From Burkholderia sp. OK233 (GTDB lineage Bacteria > Pseudomonadota > Gammaproteobacteria > Burkholderiales > Burkholderiaceae): a stretch of 64,000 nucleotides of DNA. Below the pieces are notes generated by a model. It was not told where the DNA came from, ran no database searches, and saw only the letters and a list, made by a program, of their open reading frames with translations. This document shows, in pieces, positions 8,142 through 16,345 of this stretch (within the stretch, counting starts at the first letter, position 1; the number at the start of each line of letters is the position of its first letter). The stretch covers positions 310,001 to 374,000 of the forward strand of contig NZ_OCSR01000002.1 in assembly GCF_900230185.1 (NCBI RefSeq), in the 5' to 3' direction. A program made the translations under genes and the position numbers.

Positions 8142-9146
8142 TCAGAGGGTTTCGAGGAACGCCATGACCTTGTCGGTTGCGTGAAAACGTGGCGTACGCT
8201 GTCCGGCAGGCCGCAGGCGGCCTAACGCTTCTTCCTTGTGCGCAAGATTGGCCTCCATGTAGATGTGCGTCGTGTCGATGCTTTCATGGCCGAGCCACAA
8301 TGCGATGACACTGATATCGACGCCAGCCTGTAACAGATGGGACGCCGTCGCGTGGCGAATGACGTGAGGCGAGATGTGCTTTTGGGAGAGACTCGGACAG
8401 CTATGCATCGCGCCGGCGATCGCCTTTTTCAGGATGCAGTCGACGCCGTTGCGGGTCAGCTCCTCGCCGCGGTAATTGGTGAACAGAAGCGTCGTCGGTG
8501 CAGCATCCCGCTCGCGTATCAATTTCCTGATCGCATCGGCCGTCCTGGTCCAGAGTGGCACGGTTCGCTCCTTCCGTCCTTTGCCGTGGAGATGCACGAA
8601 ACTGCTACGAACGCCGAGTTCAACCTGGCTGCACGCCATTGCTGTAATCTCGGAAACGCGTGCACCGGTGTTATACATCGTCAGCAACATCGCGTGATCA
8701 CGTCGTCCGCTCGACGTTGAGAGGTCGGGGGCACCAAGGATCGCTTGAATTTCGGGTCGCGATAACGCGCAGATCAAACGATGACCAGTGCGCTTGGTCG
8801 GGATGGCCAGCACGGACGTGGAAAGTCCGGCAAAGTCAGGCCTGGATATAGCGACCCAACGGAAGAATGAATGGATGGCCGCCAGTCTGGCGTTGCGAGA
8901 TCGCGCCGTGTTGTTGCGCTCTACCTCAAGGCTGTCGAGAAACGCCAGAATTACTGCAGGACTTAGTTGGTCGAGCTTAAGCGCTACCGGTTGGATGTTC
9001 ATCTTTGTGGCAACGAACCGGAGCAGGAGGCGAAATGCATTGCTGTAACTCGAGAGGGTTTGAGGACTGACGTTTCGATGTGTCAGCAGATGCTTGATGA
9101 AGAATTCCTGAAGCAGAGGCCCGACGAGGGTTTCAGAGTACTTCAT
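8142..9146 (-). CDS. ritC: RIT tyrosine recombinase RitC (copy 1)
   Basis: 334-residue tyrosine recombinase, last gene of the trio. The SAM-like N-terminal domain (about 1-100) is followed by the catalytic domain: GARVSEI with the first arginine, GKGRKERTVPLW with the lysine, HVIRHATASHLL (HxxR) and LGHESIDTTHIYMEANL with the histidine and nucleophilic tyrosine. It should cut and rejoin DNA at the element ends with its two partners. ATG at 9146 is preferred: GGGAG lies eight bases upstream and the ATG sits just after the ritB stop. An upstream TTG at 9152 is the alternative. Identical to 20853-21857. Confidence 0.9.
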   Translation of the reverse strand: MKYSETLVGPLLQEFFIKHLLTHRNVSPQTLSSYSNAFRLLLRFVATKMNIQPVALKLDQLSPAVILAFLDSLEVERNNTARSRNARLAAIHSFFRWVAISRPDFAGLSTSVLAIPTKRTGHRLICALSRPEIQAILGAPDLSTSSGRRDHAMLLTMYNTGARVSEITAMACSQVELGVRSSFVHLHGKGRKERTVPLWTRTADAIRKLIRERDAAPTTLLFTNYRGEELTRNGVDCILKKAIAGAMHSCPSLSQKHISPHVIRHATASHLLQAGVDISVIALWLGHESIDTTHIYMEANLAHKEEALGRLRPAGQRTPRFHATDKVMAFLETL

Positions 9147-9148
9147 GA

Positions 9149-10084
9149 TCAATCTCCCAAGGCTGCGAACGCGGAGAAACGGTCCGACGCGCTGCCCAAT
9201 AGTTCAGGTGTTGCAGAGATGTACCAGTAGCTCTCTTTGGGGCTGACGTGGCCGAGATACACGGAGAGAGTCGGGGCCAGTTCTACTGCCGATGCTCCGT
9301 CTTCATACCATTTTGTGAGCCGATGAACGGCGAACGAGTGTCGCAGGGAGTGCAAGGTCGGCCGCCGTCCATCAGGCAGGTGCAATCCGAGCTTCCCCGT
9401 TGCACGCGCAAACCACCGCCAGAGGGAGTTGTGATCGAGCGGTTGTCCCAAATCCGTGACGAAGAAGATCGGCGCCTGCCTTGCATGACACTTGTGTCCC
9501 CGCCGGTCCGCGTACTGCTTTAGATGAGCTGCGGTTGTCGGGTGCAAAGCCACGATGCGTGACTTTTTGAATTTCGTTTCGCGAACGACGACATGGGGTA
9601 GCTCCTCCTGCAAGCGCACGTCGATAGTCCTGAGGTGTAGTGCTTCGCTGACGCGTAACCCGGAGCTGGCAAGCAGCCCCAATATCGCAACGTAGGCTGC
9701 GGCTCGTAGGCCACCTCGCGGTCGCGCAGTCGTTGCCAGATGCAGGATCGATTGCAGTTGTTCCGTGCTCAGGATGTACGGGGGATTGCGACGTGGGGTT
9801 GGCAGCAGATGTTTGCCGGGAACCGGGGTCGCTGGATCGATAGTCTTTACAAAGCGCAGAAACCCACGCAGGACACTGAGGATTGCGGACTGGGTCGGTG
9901 GTGCACGGCGAATCCGCGTGATCCATTCGAGCACATTACTGGTCTTTATCGATTCGCCAGGATGCTCGTTGACAAAGTCCTGAACGAAACGTGCGAGGGT
10001 TCTGCTATGCGTTTGCCGGTAACCCAGCAACTTGCGGTGTTCGACGTAGCGGCTCAGCAGATCCTGAAGTTCCTCACCGTTCAT
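9149..10084 (-). CDS. ritB: RIT tyrosine recombinase RitB (copy 1)
   Basis: 311-residue tyrosine recombinase, middle gene of the trio. Catalytic residues are visible in SSGLRVSEALHL (Arg I), KFKKSRIVALHP (Lys), HSLRHSFAVHRL (HxxR) and YLGHVSPKESYWYIS (His/Trp region and Tyr). The start is ATG at 10084, whose ATGA overlaps the ritA stop and which has GGGAGA at the right distance; the upstream ATG at 10102 lacks this. Divergent from RitA and RitC in sequence, as expected for RIT trios where three subfamilies cooperate. Identical to copy 2. Confidence 0.9.
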   Translation of the reverse strand: MNGEELQDLLSRYVEHRKLLGYRQTHSRTLARFVQDFVNEHPGESIKTSNVLEWITRIRRAPPTQSAILSVLRGFLRFVKTIDPATPVPGKHLLPTPRRNPPYILSTEQLQSILHLATTARPRGGLRAAAYVAILGLLASSGLRVSEALHLRTIDVRLQEELPHVVVRETKFKKSRIVALHPTTAAHLKQYADRRGHKCHARQAPIFFVTDLGQPLDHNSLWRWFARATGKLGLHLPDGRRPTLHSLRHSFAVHRLTKWYEDGASAVELAPTLSVYLGHVSPKESYWYISATPELLGSASDRFSAFAALGD

Positions 10085-11034
10085 GATCTGTCTCCCGGCC
10101 ACGGCATGGCGATGCGCGACAGCGAGAGCAGGTCCAGCTTCGCGTAGATGGCGGTGGACTGCAGGGATTGATGGCCCAGCACATCGGCGATGTTCTTGAA
10201 ACTCGATCCGCGTATCAGCATGGTTGTTGCCACGGCATGACGTATCAGATGTGCTGCGCCGCGCGCGGGAGCGATGTCTGCACGAATCATGGCTCGCCGG
10301 ACGATCTTGGAAATCGCGCTGGAGTCGGCAAATGGTCGCGACGGCGGAAGCGCTTGCAGGAATATCGTCCTGTGCGATGATGGAGGACGCTCCCGTTTGA
10401 GGTATGCCAGCAAGGCGCGCCCCACGTCGCGGGATAGTGGCAGGTCACGGTCACGGCGGGTCTTGGCTCCTCGGATATGAATAATGCCGCAGGCCCAGTC
10501 AACGTCATCCAGACTGAGGCAAGCGACTTCGGCAGCCCGCATCCCGGTTCTCGCGAGTAGCAGCATGATCGCCGTGTTCCGCAGGGGTTGAAACGTCGCA
10601 GCATCGCCCACGCATTTGATAAGCCGATCGACATCGCCGCACGACAAACACGGTGGAAGCGTCGCGTGACGCCAACGCCGGATTCGCGGTAGCGTCTCCT
10701 CGAGACCGGGTTGCGTCAATCCCCTAACAGCAAGAAAGCGCAGCATCGCGCGCAGCGCGACCATCGGCGAATTCGATGGTCGACGCCTCTTGCTTGAGAG
10801 TTCGCAATGCACGTATGCGCGGAGATGTTCGGTTGACAGGTCTTGCCAATTCGGCGGACTGTCACCACACCACCCGTCCAGGAAGCGTTGGACGAATCGG
10901 CCGTACTTCCTCCGGGTACCCTCGGCGAGGCCCCTGACGGTGCCGAGGTATGAGTTAAATTCACTCAGGAATTGAACTGACGGCAAGAGCGTTTCGGGGC
11001 ATTCCTTGCTGCGCAACAGTTCTGGCTGCGTCAT
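10081..11034 (-). CDS. ritA: RIT tyrosine recombinase RitA (copy 1)
   Basis: 317-residue tyrosine recombinase, first gene of the trio. Catalytic motifs: RTGMRAAEVACL (Arg I), GAKTRRDRDLPL (Lys region), HLIRHAVATTML (HxxR) and LGHQSLQSTAIYAKLD (His and Tyr). ATG at 11034 is chosen because GCAAGGAGAAGACG gives a strong ribosome-binding site; an ATG eight codons earlier lacks one. The promoter should lie in the 125 bases between this start and the right inverted repeat. Its stop overlaps the ritB start by four bases. Confidence 0.9.
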   Translation of the reverse strand: MTQPELLRSKECPETLLPSVQFLSEFNSYLGTVRGLAEGTRRKYGRFVQRFLDGWCGDSPPNWQDLSTEHLRAYVHCELSSKRRRPSNSPMVALRAMLRFLAVRGLTQPGLEETLPRIRRWRHATLPPCLSCGDVDRLIKCVGDAATFQPLRNTAIMLLLARTGMRAAEVACLSLDDVDWACGIIHIRGAKTRRDRDLPLSRDVGRALLAYLKRERPPSSHRTIFLQALPPSRPFADSSAISKIVRRAMIRADIAPARGAAHLIRHAVATTMLIRGSSFKNIADVLGHQSLQSTAIYAKLDLLSLSRIAMPWPGDRS

Positions 11035-11194
11035 CGTCTTCTCCTTGCCGGCCACCATGGTCGGTAGGAAAAGTTCAGGACATTATGCGAACCTTTGCCA
11101 CTTGGTTGATCTTGCACAACCCCTTGTCGGCATTGCGCTGCCGCGATCGCCGTCGCCGCGCTTCACCTAATCTCCGGGTGTAGGTAATCGTTAT

Positions 11195-11239
11195 TTTTTC
11201 GCCAAAACGATGCTAAGTCGATGAGTCAAAAAGAGAAAT
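11195..11239. repeat. Left terminal inverted repeat of the Tn3-family transposon
   Basis: Matches the reverse complement of 20720-20763 at both of its ends: the outer 13 bases (TTTTTCGCCAAAA) and an inner AAAGAGAAAT, with a diverged middle and one gap. The length, near 45 bp, suits the long repeats of the Tn4651 group. The bases just outside (TCGTTA) also match at both sides. Confidence 0.6.
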
Positions 11240-11296
11240 TTGACCGATCGACAGCGCCTTGAACACCGCAGGTTCGACGGGGAATTGATTGTCGCT

Positions 11297-11599
11297 TTAG
11301 TCTGGGGGCAACCCCGGCCAGGCGCTACCGACCGGATGCGGATAGAGGATGCCGAGCGCGTGGCGTTCCACAAAAATGAGGTCGATCCACCGGATGGTGG
11401 TTTCGTGGCGGGTCGTCATTCGTGCAAGCAGTCTGGCGAGGACTTCGGCTGGGGAGGTCGTAATGTGACGCGTAACCAGTTTGCGCTCACGCCAGCGCGA
11501 GCGCGCAGCCTCGACGTGAGCGATGGTGAGCCGGTGGCTAGCTTGCACGGAGACCGGGAAATCGGCTGGGGTCATGGAATTTCCTGAAAAACTGGACAT
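11297..11599 (-). CDS. Small hypothetical protein coupled to the SNF2 gene
   Basis: 100 residues, not recognised. The ATG shares a base with the stop of the helicase gene (TGATG), which is the main evidence that it is translated. Sequence is basic and helical in the middle (SRWRERKLVTRHITTSPAEV) and ends proline/glycine-rich. No known domain is seen. It lies just inside the transposon's left end and belongs to the cargo operon. Confidence 0.55.
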   Translation of the reverse strand: MSSFSGNSMTPADFPVSVQASHRLTIAHVEAARSRWRERKLVTRHITTSPAEVLARLLARMTTRHETTIRWIDLIFVERHALGILYPHPVGSAWPGLPPD

Positions 11600-14500
11600 C
11601 ACCGGCCTTGCGTACCGGTCCTGGCGTGCGGACGGACCGCTGCGGCTGGCAAGACATCCTGAATCGGTTCAAACAGCGCGTCGAGATCACTGGCCGAGAA
11701 CTTGACGGCGCCGGCGGCGTCCTCGGACAGGATGCTGTCTGCCAGCAGGGCCTTCTTTTCCTGAAGGGCGACGATCTTTTCCTCGATGCTGCCGGCGGCG
11801 ATCAGCTTGTAGACGAACACTGGCTTGTCCTGACCGAGACGGTGCGCGCGATCGGTGGCCTGGTTCTCGGCCGCTGGGTTCCACCACGGATCGTAGTGAA
11901 TCACGGTGTCGGCCGTGGTCAGGTTCAGGCCGACGCCGCCGGCTTTCAGGCTGATCAGGAAGAGCGGCACTTCGCCCTGCTGGAAGCGCTGCACCGGGCT
12001 CACGCGATCGGTGGTGTCGCCGGTGAGGATGACGTACGGAATGGCGGCCTTGTCCAGCGCCGCAGCGATCAGCGCCAGCATGCCGGTGAACTGCGAGAAC
12101 AGCAGCACGCGCCGGCCTTCGTCGATCAGTTCCGGCAGCATCGCGAGCAGCAGGTCAAGTTTGGCCGATTCCTTGACGCGGGAGGCTTTCTCCAGTTTGA
12201 CGAGGCGTGGATCGCAGCAGACCTGCCGTAGCTTGAGCAGCGCCTCGAGTACGATGATGTGGCTGCGTGCGAGTCCCTGGGCCGTAACGGCGGCCCGGAC
12301 TTTTTCGTGCATCGCTGCGCGCACGGTTTCGTACAGGTCGCGCTGCGCGCCTTCGAGGTCGACGGTGCGCATGATGATGGTCTTTGGCGGCAGTTCTTTC
12401 GCGACCTCATCCTTGCGCCGGCGCAGCATGAAGGGGCGGATACGGCGCGCGAGCAGATCACGCCGCACGGTGTCGCCGCCTTTCTCGATCGGAGTTCGCC
12501 AGCGCTTCGTGAAATCCTTCAGGCTGCCAAGGAAACCTGGGAGCAGGAAATCGAATTGTGACCACAACTCGCCGAGGTGATTCTCGAGCGGCGTACCGGT
12601 GAGACACAGGCGGTGTCGCGCGCGCAGTGCGCGGATGGTCGCCGCCGCCTTGGTGGTGGCGTTCTTGACGTACTGCGCCTCGTCGAGGATCAGCAGGTGA
12701 TAGTCGTGCTGTGCAAGGACTTCCTGGTCGCGCCACAGCAGCGCGTAGGTCGTCAGGATGAGATCGTGGTCTCCGATCTGGTCGAAGCGGTCCCTGCGTT
12801 GAGGTCCGTTCAGATCCAGCACCTTCAGATCGGGCGCGAAGCGCTGCGCTTCCTCGCGCCAGTTGTGCACCAGCGTAGTCGGCAGAACGATCAGCGCGGG
12901 TCGATCAAGACGGCCCGCTTCCTTTTCCGCGAGCACATGGGCGAGCGTCTGCACGGTCTTGCCAAGACCCATGTCGTCGGCCAGCACGCCCGAGAGGTTA
13001 TGTTCGCGCAGGAACTGCATCCAGCTCAGCCCCTGATGCTGGTAGGTGCGCAGCTCGGCCTGCAATCCGCGCGGCACCGGCGCCTCCCGCAAACCGGGTC
13101 CCGCCTGCAGGCGTTGCGCTAGCTGGCGAATCGATGCGTCACCGTGGAACTGCCAGCGCCCCGTGTTGTTCAACGCTTCGAGACGTCCCGCATCCAGCTC
13201 GGAAATACGCAGCGACCCGTCGCCGACGGTATCGAACAGGTCGACCAGCACCCGCACGACCGGTTTGAGACGGTCCGCGCGCAGGCGCAGCCGTTCGTTC
13301 TGATCGGTCCGAAGTTCGATCGTCTCTTCATCGGCGATGCTCTCGAGTTCGCCTGACAGCCAGCGCCGGTCACGCCGGAACAGGTCGGCCAGCAGCGGTT
13401 CCAGGCGCACGGTGCGGTCGCCCACCGTGATGCCCATTTCGAGGTCGAACCAACCGTCGCCCGCATCACGGGCCATACCGTCGATCGCATCGATTTCAAT
13501 CACGTTGAAGCGGAACTCTCCTGACATGGTGACGCGCCAGCCCTTGTCGCGCAGCGCGGGCAGGGCTTCGTTCACGAAGGCATACCATGCATCGGGCTCC
13601 TGCAGGCCGAGCATTGCCGCGGGAAATGACTGCGGTCCCTGAATGCGGCCCGCGGGAATCTTCTGCAGCCCCGCGTTGCGTAGCTCGAGCAGGCGTTTCT
13701 TTTCCGCATCGGGCCGCCGTCTGACCTGAACCACGTTGCCGTCGGGGTGCGAGACCAGGGTCGCACTGCTGTCGGCGTTGATAATGACGTGCTCGTAGTC
13801 AAAGCCGACCGCGGCAAAATCGAGCACAGGCGCCCGATGGTCATACTTGCCAAATCCCGCCATATACAGGGGCCGCGTGTCGAGTGACAGGATGGGCACG
13901 GGTTCGGTATCGATGATGCGCAGCGCTGATGAATTGGGCGCGGGCGGCGGTGGCAGTTCCGGGACGATCTCCCGCAGCACGGCGCCCACGAGCGGCGCTT
14001 CGGTCAGCGAGATCGGCGGCATCGCCAGATAAGCGGCCAGTTGCTGCGCCTGCAACGATTGCAACGGCAACTGCACGATGCCGGCAACGCCAGCCTGTGT
14101 GTCGATGTACCAGGCGGGCTCGGTCGCCAGCAGCATCGTGGATGGGGGCTCGGTTCGCAGTACCGGTCGCACACAGTCGTCCGGCTGCGGCTGCCACTCG
14201 ATGTGTCCCGGACGTGCATCCCCCTCGGACAAGGCCAGTCGCGTGAACGATGGCGCCTGATTCGTTGTGAGTGCAGTGAACAGGCGGCCCGTCACCGTCA
14301 GTTTCCGCAATACGTCGGCCCCGGTTGAACCTCGCAAGACGAAGCTGCCGTAGTCTTCGCGGCTACGGCCCAGCCACAATCCCCGCAGGATCACAAGATC
14401 ATCGTCCGTGACGAATTTTGGGGGCTTCAGGAGGGCCGCCTCGACGTTATTCCACGGGTCGTCGATCGATCTGATCGTGCCGTCAGTGTTGCGGCGCGCC

Positions 14501-14955
14501 TTGAAGATTTCCACTTCATGACGCTGGTGATAGCGCGACCAGCCCAGCACGTAGGCGAGCGTATGGGTTGGTTTCGATGCCGCTTTCCTGGCGTTGGGCG
14601 CGCTCGACGCGAGGCTGGCGCGAAACGTCTCCAGCCAGCCAAGGACTTCGGGACGCACGCCAACCTGCGGCTTCGGCATCTTTTCCAGGCCTGCGATCAG
14701 CAGCGCCGCCACGTGCTTGCAGTCGTAGCCGACCGGACACGAGCATTCGCTTTCGACCCACGGACCTTCTTCCGCCTCGTAGAAGTGCACGTCCACTGCA
14801 TAGGGGCGACGCGCGGTCCCCTGCACCTCGCCACTGAGCGTGTTGTCCTGCCAGCGCAGTTTCGATACCGCGTGGATGTAATCGCGCGCTTTCGCGACCG
14901 TGTGGGAACCTAACCAGTCCGCGATCTGCGCCCGGTCATAGAAAACTGACGACAT
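11599..14955 (-). CDS. SNF2-family helicase with N-terminal SWIM zinc finger
   Basis: 1,118 residues. An N-terminal SWIM finger (CSCPVGYDCKH, CxC-x5-CxH, about residue 65) is followed by a long middle region and the Swi2/Snf2 engine: DDMGLGKT (Walker A) near 640, LILDEAQYVKN (motif II) near 745, LTGTPLENH (motif III), then the second RecA-like lobe with LLFSQFTGML, LKAGGVGLNLT and DRAHRLGQ (motif VI). Such proteins translocate on duplex DNA using ATP and remodel protein-DNA complexes; bacterial SWIM-SNF2 proteins also occur in some defence systems. ATG at 14955 overlaps the stop of an upstream small frame as TGATG, so it is preferred to the in-frame start at 14973. Here it is transposon cargo. 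Confidence 0.9.
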   Translation of the reverse strand: MSSVFYDRAQIADWLGSHTVAKARDYIHAVSKLRWQDNTLSGEVQGTARRPYAVDVHFYEAEEGPWVESECSCPVGYDCKHVAALLIAGLEKMPKPQVGVRPEVLGWLETFRASLASSAPNARKAASKPTHTLAYVLGWSRYHQRHEVEIFKARRNTDGTIRSIDDPWNNVEAALLKPPKFVTDDDLVILRGLWLGRSREDYGSFVLRGSTGADVLRKLTVTGRLFTALTTNQAPSFTRLALSEGDARPGHIEWQPQPDDCVRPVLRTEPPSTMLLATEPAWYIDTQAGVAGIVQLPLQSLQAQQLAAYLAMPPISLTEAPLVGAVLREIVPELPPPPAPNSSALRIIDTEPVPILSLDTRPLYMAGFGKYDHRAPVLDFAAVGFDYEHVIINADSSATLVSHPDGNVVQVRRRPDAEKKRLLELRNAGLQKIPAGRIQGPQSFPAAMLGLQEPDAWYAFVNEALPALRDKGWRVTMSGEFRFNVIEIDAIDGMARDAGDGWFDLEMGITVGDRTVRLEPLLADLFRRDRRWLSGELESIADEETIELRTDQNERLRLRADRLKPVVRVLVDLFDTVGDGSLRISELDAGRLEALNNTGRWQFHGDASIRQLAQRLQAGPGLREAPVPRGLQAELRTYQHQGLSWMQFLREHNLSGVLADDMGLGKTVQTLAHVLAEKEAGRLDRPALIVLPTTLVHNWREEAQRFAPDLKVLDLNGPQRRDRFDQIGDHDLILTTYALLWRDQEVLAQHDYHLLILDEAQYVKNATTKAAATIRALRARHRLCLTGTPLENHLGELWSQFDFLLPGFLGSLKDFTKRWRTPIEKGGDTVRRDLLARRIRPFMLRRRKDEVAKELPPKTIIMRTVDLEGAQRDLYETVRAAMHEKVRAAVTAQGLARSHIIVLEALLKLRQVCCDPRLVKLEKASRVKESAKLDLLLAMLPELIDEGRRVLLFSQFTGMLALIAAALDKAAIPYVILTGDTTDRVSPVQRFQQGEVPLFLISLKAGGVGLNLTTADTVIHYDPWWNPAAENQATDRAHRLGQDKPVFVYKLIAAGSIEEKIVALQEKKALLADSILSEDAAGAVKFSASDLDALFEPIQDVLPAAAVRPHARTGTQGR

Positions 14956-15137
14956 CAGGGGTGTCCCTTCCATGCGTGTTCAAGCCAGTGGTGATGACGG
15001 CAGAGCGTGAGCAGGAAACGACACTCGCGGCGCGGACCGCGTACGTGTGAATTCCCATCCAGCATCAGTCGCCAGTGACGGCTGGTTATTTTACGCGTGT
15101 GCCAACGTTGGCTGGCGCTATGGTTTTTGTGGATCAA
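14955..15137 (-). CDS. Small basic protein upstream of the SNF2 gene
   Basis: Up to 60 residues, ending RHHHWLEHAWKGHP, with a possible later start at 15065 giving 36 residues (MLDGNSHVRGPRRECRFLLT). Its stop codon overlaps the helicase ATG as TGATG, the same coupling seen at the helicase's other end. That symmetry suggests a real three-gene operon. No domain is recognised; two cysteines and several histidines could bind metal, but this is speculative. Confidence 0.45.
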   Translation of the reverse strand: MIHKNHSASQRWHTRKITSRHWRLMLDGNSHVRGPRRECRFLLTLCRHHHWLEHAWKGHP

Positions 15138-15164
15138 CGAAGTGGGCGTTGTATGTGAGCGCCC

Positions 15165-16202
15165 TCAGCCCGTCTTCTGTTTCGGCGCAGAGCGTCCTGC
15201 GGGCGCCTTTTTGATGTCGTCGATGAGCCGACGCGTGACCTGCACCTCGGCATCGGCCCGCTCCGCCTGTCGCTGTGCATCCCGCAGCAGCGACCGGGTG
15301 TTTGTCAGCTCATCAATGGTGGCGAGAGACTGTTGCGCGGCGCTTTCGGTCTGCTGCTGCGACAGTCTGAGTTCGGTACGCAGAGAAGCAAGCGCATCGG
15401 CATGCTGTACGGCTGTGTCCTTCAGCTCGGCCCTGGTTGTCTGGAGTTTCGCGCGCAGTTCTTCGATCTGCTTCTCGATTTTCTGGCGGGCGGTGCGTTC
15501 CTGGTCGATTTCGCGCAGTGCGCGCCTTTCGTGGCTGACGGCCCGCTCTTCGGCCGCGGTGACGCGTTCACGGGCACGGTCCAGCTCAACCGTGAATTCG
15601 GCCTTGACCTGCACGAGCTGATTGCCGGCCTCGTCCAGTTGCCGACGGATTTCCTGCAGGCGGGCATCGGTCGCAGCATGGGCCTCGCGTTCAGCGGCCA
15701 GTGCATCCCGCATCCCGGCGAGCTGCGCGCGCGTCGCTTCGAGCTCGGCCTGAGTTGATGCCGCCGTCTGCCGGACGACGTCGAGCTCGGCGGCGGCCTG
15801 ATCGCGTACCGCTTCGGCCTCGTGCGTCTGGTGACGCGCTTCGGCACGTAACACGGCCAGCTCGCCGGTCGCCGTTTCCGACGCCGCTTGCCAGATGCTG
15901 AGCACCGCCTCCGCGGCCACCTGCTTCATCGCATCGGGCAGGTCCGGGTGATCGATTTTCACGCGTGTTTTGTTGCGCAGGTCCTGCCAGAACTGGTTCA
16001 GCACGTCGGCCGGTGTAGTCATGCTGCCCTTGCGCACCAGGCTGTAGAGCTTGTTGGCCGTAGGTGTGATGCCGTAGCGGAAGAACAGCAGCGCACAGAC
16101 TTCGCGATAGAGCTCGCGCGTGTCGGCAAACCGGCCGCGCAGCGCGGCGATATCGGCCTGCAGGGCCTGCTCATCAGGGATATGGGCGGGGTTGGACGTC
16201 AT
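15165..16202 (-). CDS. tnpT: KfrA-like coiled-coil protein TnpT
   Basis: 345 residues. The N-terminal third resembles the KfrA DNA-binding region (YGITPTANKLYSLVRKGSMT, then a segment on replacing or binding DNA). The remainder, from about residue 120, is one long alanine/glutamate/arginine-rich coiled coil, ending with a basic tail (SAPKQKTG). In Tn4651 elements TnpT binds the resolution site and assists the recombinase TnpS encoded divergently, as here. The 143-base gap to tnpS should contain both promoters and the site. Confidence 0.82.
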   Translation of the reverse strand: MTSNPAHIPDEQALQADIAALRGRFADTRELYREVCALLFFRYGITPTANKLYSLVRKGSMTTPADVLNQFWQDLRNKTRVKIDHPDLPDAMKQVAAEAVLSIWQAASETATGELAVLRAEARHQTHEAEAVRDQAAAELDVVRQTAASTQAELEATRAQLAGMRDALAAEREAHAATDARLQEIRRQLDEAGNQLVQVKAEFTVELDRARERVTAAEERAVSHERRALREIDQERTARQKIEKQIEELRAKLQTTRAELKDTAVQHADALASLRTELRLSQQQTESAAQQSLATIDELTNTRSLLRDAQRQAERADAEVQVTRRLIDDIKKAPAGRSAPKQKTG

Positions 16203-16345
16203 GAAAGCCAGTTTGTTTGCGATCTGGATTTAAAATAATACAACGTAATACGCTAAATATCATGATTATGAATACAGTCTTTAGACATAACTATGCTTCT
16301 GTCTAGACTATACTGCGGAACCCGCCCCAAAACGCGTCACACCAT
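16203..16345. promoter_or_regulatory. Divergent tnpT/tnpS promoter region with probable resolution core
   Basis: An AT-rich 143-base spacer, unlike its GC-rich surroundings. It contains the inverted pair TTTAGACA (16280-16287) and TGTCTAGA (16300-16307), matching at 7 of 8 positions around a 12-base spacer, the geometry of a tyrosine recombinase core. TAATACAACGTAATACG at about 16234-16250 may be an additional repeat pair or promoter element. Core identity is inference from position and symmetry. Confidence 0.5.

Larger units (their letters stand above)
8057..11190 (-). mobile_element. RIT element, copy 1
   Basis: Contains ritA-ritB-ritC transcribed leftward. Its terminal inverted repeats are 32 bp: 8057-8088 and 11159-11190, which match at 30 of 32 positions (core ACACCCGGAGATTAGG). 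The copy is base-for-base identical to copy 2, so duplication is recent. Outward flanks differ: the palindromic host target on the left, the Tn3 terminal repeat on the right. Confidence 0.85.
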
